A stretch of DNA of 64,000 nt from Paraburkholderia fungorum. GTDB taxonomy: Bacteria > Pseudomonadota > Gammaproteobacteria > Burkholderiales > Burkholderiaceae. This document shows, piece after piece, positions 50,967 to 58,965 of the stretch. Positions within the stretch are counted from its first letter, which is position 1, and each line of letters begins with the position of its first letter. The notes under the pieces are model-generated. The model ran no database searches, was not told the DNA's origin, and saw only the letters and a list, made by a program, of their open reading frames with translations. Location: contig NZ_CADFGE010000006.1 in the NCBI RefSeq assembly GCF_902833645.1, forward strand, positions 62,001 through 126,000. Reading direction: 5' to 3'. The translations under genes and the position numbers were made by a program.

Positions 50967-52568
50967 TTGGGTTGTGCCGCGCCGCTCGGCTTTGCCGAGA
51001 TAGCGTTGCACGCGTTGCGCGGCGATGCGTCCCGGCATGCCGTTCACGCCGCCGCCCGGATGAATGCCGGCGCCCCCGAAGTACAAACCGCGTACCGGCA
51101 ACGTCGCGCCACCCAGCCCGTAGGCAGGCCGGAATTTGTTCGAGCGCATCGTGCTGGTGTCGATATGCACCACGCAACCGTTGACGGTGTTAAGCCGCTG
51201 CGTGAAGTCGGGCGCTGCCTCCATGCGGCGGGCAATCTCATACTCTTTCAGACCGTCCACGTACTCGCTCGCCTGGTCGATGACCTGCTGCGTGACGCGT
51301 TCGCGAATCGCATGCCAGCCTTCGCGTGGCTGGGTCGGCATGGCAGGCGGGTAAAGATACACCGTGTCCTGTCCAGCAGGCGCCTGTGACGGATCGACTG
51401 CGCTCGGCGCCGTGATCGTCAGATAGGGCAGGGTGGGAACTTCTCCACGCGCCGAAGCACGGAAGTTTTCCAGCACCGCCTCCGTGGTGCCGATCAGCAA
51501 GCAGCTCCTGCGCAGATCGAGGCCGTCGCCGCGCTTCGCCTCGAAGCGCTTGAGCGATATCTGGCCGCGCAGTGCCATGTCGACCTTCAGCGGCGACGCG
51601 CCGTGCGCATTGGCCGGTGCATGCGCCATGCGCGTCAGCAGGCGCTTGTCGACCCGGCCGGGCGTAACCAGTTCGAGCGCGACCTTGGGGTGACAGCTCG
51701 CGATGACCGCATGCGCATAGAACGTGCGGCCGTCGGCGAGACGTACGCCACGCGCCGCGTGGTCGTCCGCGATAATCTCCGCGACGCTTGCCGAGGTCAT
51801 GACTTCGCCGCCCAGTTCGCGCAGCCGCGCGGCCATCGCATTGGACAAAGTCTGCATGCCGCCCACCACGCGGCCCACGCCGAAGCGGTGCAAAAAACCG
51901 AGCAGTGCGTAATAGATGCCGCTGCCGTCTGCCGTGATGGGACCGGCGAGGCCGGTCAGGCAACACATCGCGGAGATCGTCACCGGGTGTTCGAAATGCT
52001 CCTGCGCAGCCTGATAAGCCGAGCCGGTGAGCAGCGCCATCAGTTCGGGTTTCAGCTTGCGATTGCGCAGCGCCGCCTTGAAGGCCGCGAATTTCGCGCC
52101 GAGGTTTTTATCCGCCGGGTCGACGCGCATCATCGGCACCGCCATGTCGATGAAAGCGAATACGACCTTGATGAAGGAGAGAAACGCGTCGGCGTCTTTC
52201 GGGCTATAGCGGCGAATCTCGGCTGCGGTCTTTTCCGGGTCGCGCCAGAACACCAGCGAGGTGCCATCCGGATGCAAATAGACGTAACCCGGTGTCAGTT
52301 CGATCTGGCGAAAGCCGTGCCGTTCGAGCTGCAATTCGGCCGGCACGCGCGGATGCACGCGCATCGACATCATGTCGAGCGCACACGGATGAACCATGTG
52401 CTGTGGCGCGCCTTCCAGCAGATAACCCGACGAAGCCATGCCGCCCACCTTGTCGAGCGCTTCGAGCACCAGCACCTGCTTGCCCGCCTCGGCGAGATAG
52501 CAGCCCGCCGATAGTCCGTTGTGGCCGCCGCCGACGATCAACGCGTCATAAGTCTTTTCTGTTGCCAT
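50922..52568 (-). CDS. FAD-dependent amine oxidase/phytoene desaturase-like (CrtI/CrtO-type) oxidoreductase
   Basis: 548 aa. N-terminal FAD motif ALIVGGGHNGLSAGCYLAEAGKQVLVLEA, HPCALDMMSMRVHPR, a middle GGMQTLSNAMAARLRELGGEV, and the C-terminal FAD-closing motif GLYFGGAGIHPGGGVNGMPG. This is the pattern of CrtI/CrtO-like desaturases and ketolases and of PYROXD2-like proteins. Nonaromatic abietanes must be aromatised before DitA acts, and a desaturase of this type could do that; this is inference. It diverges from the second P450, sharing a promoter region with a TGAACA-type site. Confidence 0.82.
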   Translation of the reverse strand: MATEKTYDALIVGGGHNGLSAGCYLAEAGKQVLVLEALDKVGGMASSGYLLEGAPQHMVHPCALDMMSMRVHPRVPAELQLERHGFRQIELTPGYVYLHPDGTSLVFWRDPEKTAAEIRRYSPKDADAFLSFIKVVFAFIDMAVPMMRVDPADKNLGAKFAAFKAALRNRKLKPELMALLTGSAYQAAQEHFEHPVTISAMCCLTGLAGPITADGSGIYYALLGFLHRFGVGRVVGGMQTLSNAMAARLRELGGEVMTSASVAEIIADDHAARGVRLADGRTFYAHAVIASCHPKVALELVTPGRVDKRLLTRMAHAPANAHGASPLKVDMALRGQISLKRFEAKRGDGLDLRRSCLLIGTTEAVLENFRASARGEVPTLPYLTITAPSAVDPSQAPAGQDTVYLYPPAMPTQPREGWHAIRERVTQQVIDQASEYVDGLKEYEIARRMEAAPDFTQRLNTVNGCVVHIDTSTMRSNKFRPAYGLGGATLPVRGLYFGGAGIHPGGGVNGMPGRIAAQRVQRYLGKAERRGTTQSSFVMAILAAWGVC

Positions 52569-52655
52569 GTGTCTCCGTCCTTTTTGTTGTCAGGGTGCAT
52601 GGGCGTTTGCGCCGATCGCAGTGCGCGCCTTTTGTCTTGCCTCCGTGCCTTAAGT

Positions 52656-52687
52656 GGATCACAATCGACAAATCTGTTCAATATAAT
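52656..52687 (+). promoter_or_regulatory. dyad GGATCA-N13-TGTTCA with TATAAT, P450 promoter
   Basis: Arms at 52656-52661 and 52675-52680; TATAAT at 52682-52687 begins one base after the right arm. The 13-base spacer (CAATCGACAAATC) matches 10 of 13 positions of the ditA3 site spacer. The P450 ATG is at 52763. Confidence 0.6.
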
Positions 52688-52762
52688 GCGCTGACTGCGG
52701 GTCAAACGGTTATCAGGCCGATCCCTGGGTCCGCGCGCCGAATATCAACGATGGAGACAGGC

Positions 52763-54040
52763 ATGAGCACACCCGCCGCAACAACTTCGCTCGAGAGCGC
52801 CTTCGCGGGCGTCGCGGATAACTACAAAGGTAGCGACGTCGATCTGCATGCGATTTATCGTGACATGCGCCGCAATTCGCCGGTCATCGCGGAAGACTTC
52901 ATGGCGCGCCTCGGCGTACCCAACATTGCCGGTCTGGACGCAAACCGGCCGACGTTTACGCTGTTCAAGTACAAGGACGTGATGTCGGTGTTGCGCGACG
53001 CCACCCACTTCACGAGCGGCTTTATCGCCGAGGGGCTCGGTGCGTTTTTTGACGGCCTGATCCTGACCGGGATGGACGGTGAAGCGCATCGCCGCGCGCG
53101 CTCGCTGTTGCAGCCGGTCTTCATGCCCGACGTGGTGAACCGCTGGCGCGAGACGAAAATGGCGCCGATCGTGCGCAGCGAATATATCGAGCCGATGGTG
53201 CCGAAGCGCCGTGCCGATCTGATGGATTTCGGTCTGCATTTCCCGATCCGTTTGATCTATTCGCTGATCGGTTTTCCCGACAATCGTCCCGAGCAGATCG
53301 AGCAATACGCCGCATGGGCGCTGGCGATTCTGGCGGGCCCGCAGGTCGATGCCGAAAAGGCCGCCCAGGCGCGCAAGGCGGCGATGGAAGCCGCTCAGGC
53401 GCTCTACGACGCGGTCAAGCTCGAAGTGATTGAAGTGCGCAAGAACGGCGCGCAAGGCGACGATCTGATTAGCCGGCTGATCCGCGCGGAGTATGAAGGG
53501 CGCTCTCTGGATGACCACGAGGTAGCGACTTTCGTGCGCTCATTGCTGCCGGCGGCAGGTGAGACCACCACACGCACGTTCGGCTCGCTGATGGTGGCCT
53601 TGCTGGAACGGCCGGAACTGCTCGAACGGGTGCGGGCGGATCGCAGCCTCGTGCCGAAAGCGATCGACGAAGCCGTGCGTTTCGAGCCGGTCGCGACGTT
53701 CAAGGTGCGCCAGGCGGCACAGGACACGGAGATCGGCGGCTTTCGCATTCCGAAGGGCGCGATGGTGCAATGTATCGTGTCGTCGGCGAATCGCGACGAG
53801 GAGGTGTTCGAGAACAGTGAGAGCTTCGATATCGATCGCAAGCTCAAGCCGTCGTTTGGCTTCGGCTTTGGTCCGCATATGTGCATCGGGCAGTTCATCG
53901 CCAAGGTCGAACTCGCGGTGGCGGTGAATACCATCCTCGATCTGCTGCCGAACCTGCGGCTCGATCCGGAGATGCCGAGGCCGCGGATTGTCGGTGCCCA
54001 ATTGCGTGGCCCGCACGCGCTGCATGTGATCTGGGATTGA
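52763..54040 (+). CDS. cytochrome P450 (DitQ/DitU-type), paralogue of the 43.7 kb P450
   Basis: 425 aa. I-helix LLPAAGETTTRTFGSLM, ExxR in EAVRFEPVATFKVRQAA, heme loop FGFGFGPHMCIGQF. The start at 52763 (MSTPAATTSL) follows GGAGACAGGC; an ATG at 52751 overlaps that site. The protein parallels the P450 at 43.7 kb through its full length, so one arose by duplication. The convergent 2Fe-2S ferredoxin gene downstream is a likely electron donor. Hydroxylation of the abietane skeleton at C-7 or a neighbouring position is inferred from the published dit P450s. Confidence 0.9.
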   Translation: MSTPAATTSLESAFAGVADNYKGSDVDLHAIYRDMRRNSPVIAEDFMARLGVPNIAGLDANRPTFTLFKYKDVMSVLRDATHFTSGFIAEGLGAFFDGLILTGMDGEAHRRARSLLQPVFMPDVVNRWRETKMAPIVRSEYIEPMVPKRRADLMDFGLHFPIRLIYSLIGFPDNRPEQIEQYAAWALAILAGPQVDAEKAAQARKAAMEAAQALYDAVKLEVIEVRKNGAQGDDLISRLIRAEYEGRSLDDHEVATFVRSLLPAAGETTTRTFGSLMVALLERPELLERVRADRSLVPKAIDEAVRFEPVATFKVRQAAQDTEIGGFRIPKGAMVQCIVSSANRDEEVFENSESFDIDRKLKPSFGFGFGPHMCIGQFIAKVELAVAVNTILDLLPNLRLDPEMPRPRIVGAQLRGPHALHVIWD

Positions 54041-54059
54041 CGCAAGAATTGACGCAAGA
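54036..54059. repeat. 12-bp tandem duplication at the P450 stop codon
   Basis: ATTGACGCAAGA occurs twice (54036-54047, 54048-54059), giving two in-frame TGA codons 12 nt apart. Compare 43715-43738. Confidence 0.8.
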
Positions 54060-54074
54060 ACGCGCGTCGAAGCA

Positions 54075-54102
54075 AGAAAGGCGACCCTCAAGTCGCCTTT
54101 CT
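54075..54102. terminator. bidirectional hairpin between P450 and ferredoxin genes
   Basis: AGAAAGGCGAC and GTCGCCTTTCT form a perfect 11-bp stem around CCTCAA, with T-rich and A-rich ends, between convergent genes. Works as a terminator on both strands. Confidence 0.8.
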
Positions 54103-54125
54103 GACTGCCCAAAGAAGATCGCCGC

Positions 54126-54449
54126 TCAGATCTGCGAAGCGGGCAGATGCACGACAAGACCGTCGAGTTCCGCGCTCATGGTCAGCATGCACGACAGGCG
54201 GCTATTTGCCCTGCGCGGCTCGGCGGTGCTGTCGAGCATCGCATCTTCCATATCGTCGATCGGCGGCAATCTGTCTTGCCACGCCTGTTCGACGAACACG
54301 TGGCAGGTGCAGCATTGGCATGCACCGCCGCAGTCGCCGTTGATCCCGGCGATGTTGCGTTCGAGCGCGCTTTGCATCACCGTCGCGCCAACGGCTGCAT
54401 CGACGTCGATGCGTGTGCCGTCATGCATGATGTACGAGAGTCTTGGCAT
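54126..54449 (-). CDS. 2Fe-2S ferredoxin (putidaredoxin/adrenodoxin type)
   Basis: 107 aa. Cluster ligands Cys40-x5-Cys46-x2-Cys49 (GDCGGACQCCTC) and Cys87 (RRANSRLSC), with MEDAMLDSTAE in between, the usual pattern of P450 redoxins. Extra cysteines at 44 and 47 lie inside the loop. It is the last gene of the minus-strand acyl-CoA dehydrogenase operon and convergent with the second P450. It probably carries electrons from the reductase at 4.4 kb to one or both P450s. Confidence 0.9.
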   Translation of the reverse strand: MPRLSYIMHDGTRIDVDAAVGATVMQSALERNIAGINGDCGGACQCCTCHVFVEQAWQDRLPPIDDMEDAMLDSTAEPRRANSRLSCMLTMSAELDGLVVHLPASQI

Positions 54450-54525
54450 GGTTGTCTCCTCTATAGCGTTGTTGATGCGCCGGTTTTCGATTCCTGCGGG
54501 TCCGCGTGCAACGTGAATGCCAGAC

Positions 54526-55656
54526 CTATAGCGACCGGCTGATGATTTCCTTCATGATTTCCGAGGTGCCGCCGTAAATTCGCGCCACCCGCGCATCGAC
54601 CCATGCCTTACCGATCCGGTACTCGCTCATATAGCCGTAACCACCGTGCAATTGCAGCATTTCGTCGAGCAGCTTGCCTTGCAATTCGGAGCCGACCAGT
54701 TTGCACATCGCGCCGACCTCGGCACTCAGTTCGCCGCGCATCGCGCGGGCGAGGCAATCGTCGACGAATGCGCGCAGCATGGTGGCTTGCGCCTTGACTT
54801 CGGCCAGCTTGAAGCGCGTGTTCTGAAAATCGAAGACGGGTTTGCCGAACACGCGCCGGTCACGGGTGTACTGGATGGTCTCTTCGAGCAAGGCCTCGAT
54901 CGAAGCCGCCGCGCGAATCCCTATGATGGTGCGTTCCCATGCGAGCTGATGGGTCAGGTAACCGAAGCCCTTGTTTTCCTCACCGAGCCGGTTGCCGACC
55001 GGCACGCGCACGTTGTCGAAAAAGAGTTCGGACGTATCCTGTCCTTTGAGGCCGATCTTCTCCAGCAGCTTGCCTTTGGAAAAGCCTTCGGTGTCTTCTT
55101 CGACGCAGACAAGGGTGAGGTCGCGCGATTGCGGATCGAGCTTGGTCGCCGTGACGACAAGGCCGGCGTTGCCGCCGTTGGTGATGAACGTCTTCTGTCC
55201 GTTGATCACGTAGTGGTCGCCTTCGCGGCGCGCGCCGGTGCGCATCGAGCGCAGATCGCTGCCGATGCCCGGCTCGCTCATGGCGATCACGCCGATCAGT
55301 TCGCCGCTCGCCATGCGCGGCAGCCAGCGTTGTTTCTGTTCTTCGCTGCCATATGCGACGAGGTAGGGCGCGACGATCTCCGAGTGCGTCGTAAAACCGA
55401 TGGCCGTGGCGTTGACGCGCGCCAGTTCCTCGATCATCACCGCGGAATGGCCGAAGTCGCCGCCGCTGCCGCCATACTCTTCGGGCACGGTCGAGCACAG
55501 CAAGCCGATTTCGCCGGCCTTGCGCCAGAGCGATTTCGGCACGATGCCGGCCTGTTCCCACGCGTGCAGATTCGGCACGATCTCGGTTTCGATAAAGCGC
55601 CGGGCCTGCTCGCGAAATAATTCGTGGTCTTCCCTGAAAACGGTCCGCATGGTCAT
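54526..55656 (-). CDS. acyl-CoA dehydrogenase (long-chain type)
   Basis: 376 aa: LLCSTVPEEYGGSGGDFGHS, IAMSEPGIGSDLRSM, NGQKTFITNGG, QLHGGYGYMSEYRIGKAWVDARVARIYGGTSEIMKEII. A complete homomeric acyl-CoA dehydrogenase with the usual C-terminal active-site region. It lies 69 bp downstream of an enoyl-CoA hydratase gene and 76 bp upstream of the ferredoxin gene. Oxidises an acyl-CoA in the beta-oxidation-like part of the pathway. Starts at 55656 or 55650 are both possible. Confidence 0.9.
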   Translation of the reverse strand: MTMRTVFREDHELFREQARRFIETEIVPNLHAWEQAGIVPKSLWRKAGEIGLLCSTVPEEYGGSGGDFGHSAVMIEELARVNATAIGFTTHSEIVAPYLVAYGSEEQKQRWLPRMASGELIGVIAMSEPGIGSDLRSMRTGARREGDHYVINGQKTFITNGGNAGLVVTATKLDPQSRDLTLVCVEEDTEGFSKGKLLEKIGLKGQDTSELFFDNVRVPVGNRLGEENKGFGYLTHQLAWERTIIGIRAAASIEALLEETIQYTRDRRVFGKPVFDFQNTRFKLAEVKAQATMLRAFVDDCLARAMRGELSAEVGAMCKLVGSELQGKLLDEMLQLHGGYGYMSEYRIGKAWVDARVARIYGGTSEIMKEIISRSL

Positions 55657-55725
55657 GTCCTGCGATTGTCGCTCTGCGTTTGGATGGAGTGGGGGTGCGC
55701 TAGTGCGCGTGACGTGTCTGCCCGT

Positions 55726-56529
55726 TCATCTGTCCATGTAGCGGGGTGGGCGTTTGTCGAGAAACGCGTTGACCGCTTCCAGATGATCTTCGGTGTGATG
55801 CGCGAGCGCCTGATAGGCGGCGGACAACTCCAGCAACGAATCGAGCCGCATATGCTGGCCTTCGCGCAAGAGCCGTTTGGTCAGACGTAGCGCGTGCGAC
55901 GGGTTGGCCGCGATGCGCTGCGCCATGGCCTGGCAATGCGCGACCAGCGAGTCAGCCGCGACGACCTCGGCCACCAGTCCCCATTCGAGCGCTTTGGCCG
56001 CATCGATCGTGTCGCCCGTGAACGACATCACGCTGGCGCGCTGCATGCCGATCACGCGCGGCAGCAACCAGGCGCCGCCATCGCCCGGCACGATGCCGAC
56101 CTTCACGAAGCTCTCTGCGAACAGCGCTTTCTCCGAGGCGATGCGAATGTCGCACATGCAGGCGAGATCGAGCCCCGCGCCGATCGCGGGACCGTTGATG
56201 GCGGCGATCACCGGCACGTCGAGCTCATACAGCGCGAGCGGGATGCGCTGGATCGTATTGCGGTAGCTGTCGCGCACTTCCTGTGGTGAACCGGCGAAGA
56301 TGCCGCCGCGCTCGCGCATGTCTTTTACGTTGCCACCGGCGCAAAACGCGCTGCCTGCGCCGGTCAGGACGAGTGCTTTGATGGTGCGATCGCGGCGCAC
56401 CTGCCGGCACAGATCGACCAGCTCGTCCATCTGCGCGGGTTCGGACAGTGCATTGCGCGTCTCTGGACTATTCAGGCACACGGTCAGCACGGCGCCCTCG
56501 CGTTCGACCTTGAGAAAGGCTTCGCTCAT
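55726..56529 (-). CDS. enoyl-CoA hydratase/isomerase family protein
   Basis: 267 aa crotonase. Oxyanion segments AFCAGGNVKDM near residue 65 and INGPAIGAGLDLACMCDIRIAS near 105, then FVKVGIVPGDGGAWLLPRVIG. The second catalytic Glu of classical hydratases (in GLTPDxGG-type loops) is replaced by Gly or Asp (VPGDGG), so isomerase or another crotonase activity is possible. The start at 56529 overlaps the upstream acyl-CoA dehydrogenase stop (ATGA). Confidence 0.88.
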   Translation of the reverse strand: MSEAFLKVEREGAVLTVCLNSPETRNALSEPAQMDELVDLCRQVRRDRTIKALVLTGAGSAFCAGGNVKDMRERGGIFAGSPQEVRDSYRNTIQRIPLALYELDVPVIAAINGPAIGAGLDLACMCDIRIASEKALFAESFVKVGIVPGDGGAWLLPRVIGMQRASVMSFTGDTIDAAKALEWGLVAEVVAADSLVAHCQAMAQRIAANPSHALRLTKRLLREGQHMRLDSLLELSAAYQALAHHTEDHLEAVNAFLDKRPPRYMDR

Positions 56530-57617
56530 GCCGCGACTCCTTGCAGTTGCACCGCTGCTGCGGGCCGCTCGAGCGTCGCGAGACGCCCTGCGCTCAGCGC
56601 CGGCCATAATCCTGCGGAGCCGGCCGCGCACACCGCGGCGCCGAGCCGTTGCGCCCACACGGTCGCGTTGCCGAATTCGCTGCGCCATGACCACAACCGC
56701 CGGGTCGAGTGATGCAGCGCATGTTCATGGGTGAAGCCGATCGCGCCATGCACCGTATGCGCCGCTGCCGCCGCGAAACTCGCTGCCTCGGCGCTGCACA
56801 CTTTGGCTGCGGCGATCGGCAGCGCGGCGAAGCCGCCGGCGCCGTCGAGTGAGGCGCTGAACGCGCACTCGGCGGCCACCGCTGCCGCCGCTGCATGTTC
56901 GGAGAGGACGGCGATCTGTTGTTGCAGCGCCTGAAATGCGCCGATCGGCTTGCCGAACTGCACGCGTTCGGTGGCATAGAGAACCGTCTGGTCGAGCACG
57001 GTCTGCACTGCACCCGCGATCTGCGCGCTGCGCAGCATCGCCGCGCCCAACTGCAGCGCGTCGGCCTGCAGATCGGTGGCTAAGGGCACGCAGCTCACAC
57101 AGGCGGCGCGCTCGAAATGCAGATCGTCGCGCGGTTCGCCGGCCGTGTTCAGCCGCAATGTCGTCCTTGCATCGGCAGCGTCGAGCAGCACAAGGGTCGG
57201 CTCCTTGCCTGCGGTGATTGCAACTACGTGGCCGACGTGGCGGCCCCAGGGTACGTCCACCAAGGTACCGCTCACGCGTGCCTGTTGCAGCGTCACCGAG
57301 CCGCCACCCGCGATGCCGAGCGGTGCGTTGATTGCTTCGAGCCCGCATTCGCCGAGCAGCGCATTGGCCAGCAGCGTTTCGGCGAACGGCAAGGGCAGGT
57401 TGTGACGGCCCGCCGCGCGCACGACCACGAACAGGTCGGCCCAGCTCGCGCCGGCGCCACCTTGCGCTTCTGAAGCGGCCGCCACGGCAAAACCGGATTC
57501 TTCGATGGCGCTCCACACAGGCGCCGGCCAGGCGCCTCCTTCACTGTCGCGCAGCACCTCGGGAGTGACGGTGTCACCGAGCAGGCGCTCGATAGTGGAT
57601 TCGAAAATTTCTCTCAT
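56526..57617 (-). CDS. acyl-CoA dehydrogenase-like subunit (probable non-catalytic partner)
   Basis: 363 aa, Ala-rich and divergent. Family traits remain: QGGAGASWADLFVVVRAAGRHNLPLPFAETLLA, ERVQFGKPIGAFQALQQQIA (FAD/dimer helix), and VHGAIGFTHEHALHHSTRRLWSWRSEFG. The usual TEP/GSD substrate loop and a C-terminal GGTxE active-site region are missing. Such short subunits pair with a catalytic one in alpha2beta2 dehydrogenases, as in ChsE1/ChsE2 of cholesterol degradation. The gene after it upstream (382 aa) is the likely partner, 5 bp away. Start at 57617 (MREIFEST). Confidence 0.85.
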   Translation of the reverse strand: MREIFESTIERLLGDTVTPEVLRDSEGGAWPAPVWSAIEESGFAVAAASEAQGGAGASWADLFVVVRAAGRHNLPLPFAETLLANALLGECGLEAINAPLGIAGGGSVTLQQARVSGTLVDVPWGRHVGHVVAITAGKEPTLVLLDAADARTTLRLNTAGEPRDDLHFERAACVSCVPLATDLQADALQLGAAMLRSAQIAGAVQTVLDQTVLYATERVQFGKPIGAFQALQQQIAVLSEHAAAAAVAAECAFSASLDGAGGFAALPIAAAKVCSAEAASFAAAAAHTVHGAIGFTHEHALHHSTRRLWSWRSEFGNATVWAQRLGAAVCAAGSAGLWPALSAGRLATLERPAAAVQLQGVAA

Positions 57618-57622
57618 GGCGA

Positions 57623-58771
57623 TTACCGCAGTCCAAGTCCGCGCGCGATGATGCCGCGCAGGATTTCGCGCGTGCCGCCGCGCAGTGAAAAGGAAGGCGC
57701 CATCTGCATCAGATAGGCGAGTACTTGTGCATGGTCGCTGCCGCCGCCGGTGCTGGGCAGCGTATCGAGCAGCAATTGCGCGACCTCGGGAATCTCCTGT
57801 TCGAAGGTCGTGCCGAGATCCTTGACGCACGACGCGGCCCACGCGGGGTTGTGCCCGGCCGCAAGTTCTGCCGTGACCGAGAGCGACATCTGCCGTAACG
57901 TAAAGAGCCGCGCTGTCAGGCGGCCGATTTCGCGCGCCTGCAACGCATCCGGCCGGCGGCCGATCGCATCGATCAGCGTATGCAGCAATGCGATGCTGCT
58001 GAGAAAGCGCTCGGGCCCACTGCGCTCGAACGCGAGTTCAGCGGTGACCTGGTCCCATCCCTGGCCCTCGGTGCCAACCAGCGCATCGGCGCCGAGCTCG
58101 ACATCGTCGAAGAACACTTCGTTGAAGTGCTCGCCGCCGGCGAGGTCGCGGATCGGGCGGATCGTCACCCCCGGCGCTTTCAGGTCGATGATGAATTGCG
58201 ACATGCCCTCGTGGCGTGCGCTGGATTTTTCGCCGGTGCGCACGAGCGCGATCATGTAGTGCGAGTAATGGGCGTTGGTGGTCCACAGTTTGTGGCCATT
58301 GAGCAGCCAGCCGTTGCCTTTGCGTTCGGCACGCGTGCGGATCGACGCGAGGTCCGAGCCGGAATTCGGCTCGCTCATGCCGATGCAAAAATAGCTTTCG
58401 CCGCGGCAGATCGCCGGCAGATAGCGCTCGCGCTGCGCTTCGGTCCCGTAGCGCAACAGCAGCGGAGCGCTCTGGCGATCGGCGATCCAATGCGCGGATA
58501 CGGGCGCGCCTGCCGCGAGCAGTTCTTCGATCACGACATAGCGCGCAAACGGGCCGGCCTCGCTGCCGCCATAGCGTTTGGGCAGCGCCATGCCGAGCCA
58601 GCCGCGCCGGCCGAGCTCGCGGCTGAACTCGGGATCGGCGCCCATCCACGATTCGGCGCGCTTGAGCGGCGAGCGCGTTTTCAAGGTGTCGGCCAGGAAC
58701 TCGCGCACCTGCTCGCGCAGCGGCTCGGCGTCGGTGGGAATGCGGTGATAACGAAAGGCGGTAGCGGACAT
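57623..58771 (-). CDS. acyl-CoA dehydrogenase (probable catalytic partner of the 56.5 kb subunit)
   Basis: 382 aa: LPKRYGGSEAGPFARYVVIEELL, FCIGMSEPNSGSDLASI, NGHKLWTTNAHYSHYMIALV, and C-terminal SLRGGTREILRGIIARGLG with the active-site loop. The start at 58771 (MSATAFRYHR) gives a normal N-terminus. Located 5 bp upstream of the divergent dehydrogenase-like gene, an arrangement typical of heterotetrameric FadE pairs that handle polycyclic CoA esters. First beta-oxidation gene after the amidohydrolase. Confidence 0.88.
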   Translation of the reverse strand: MSATAFRYHRIPTDAEPLREQVREFLADTLKTRSPLKRAESWMGADPEFSRELGRRGWLGMALPKRYGGSEAGPFARYVVIEELLAAGAPVSAHWIADRQSAPLLLRYGTEAQRERYLPAICRGESYFCIGMSEPNSGSDLASIRTRAERKGNGWLLNGHKLWTTNAHYSHYMIALVRTGEKSSARHEGMSQFIIDLKAPGVTIRPIRDLAGGEHFNEVFFDDVELGADALVGTEGQGWDQVTAELAFERSGPERFLSSIALLHTLIDAIGRRPDALQAREIGRLTARLFTLRQMSLSVTAELAAGHNPAWAASCVKDLGTTFEQEIPEVAQLLLDTLPSTGGGSDHAQVLAYLMQMAPSFSLRGGTREILRGIIARGLGLR

Positions 58772-58965
58772 AGTTCGGATGGGACGCAAAGGAGCGGGCA
58801 GCGGGTCGCGCCGATCATGGCCGAGGATTCGAGCGCATTCGAATACATGTGGCAGGCCGCACCGGCCGCATCGCTCGTCTGAACCCGAAGCCGATACGTG
58901 CGGCGCGGCCCGATTTGTGTTGCAGACGCCGCGGCGGCGTGCTGCCGCGGCGTGAGTGGACCGCT

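Noticed and set aside
52292..52762. Long N-terminal extension of the second P450 (open from 52292)
   Set aside because: It crosses the FAD enzyme's 5' end and the promoter with its TATAAT; homology to the paralogue begins after 52763.
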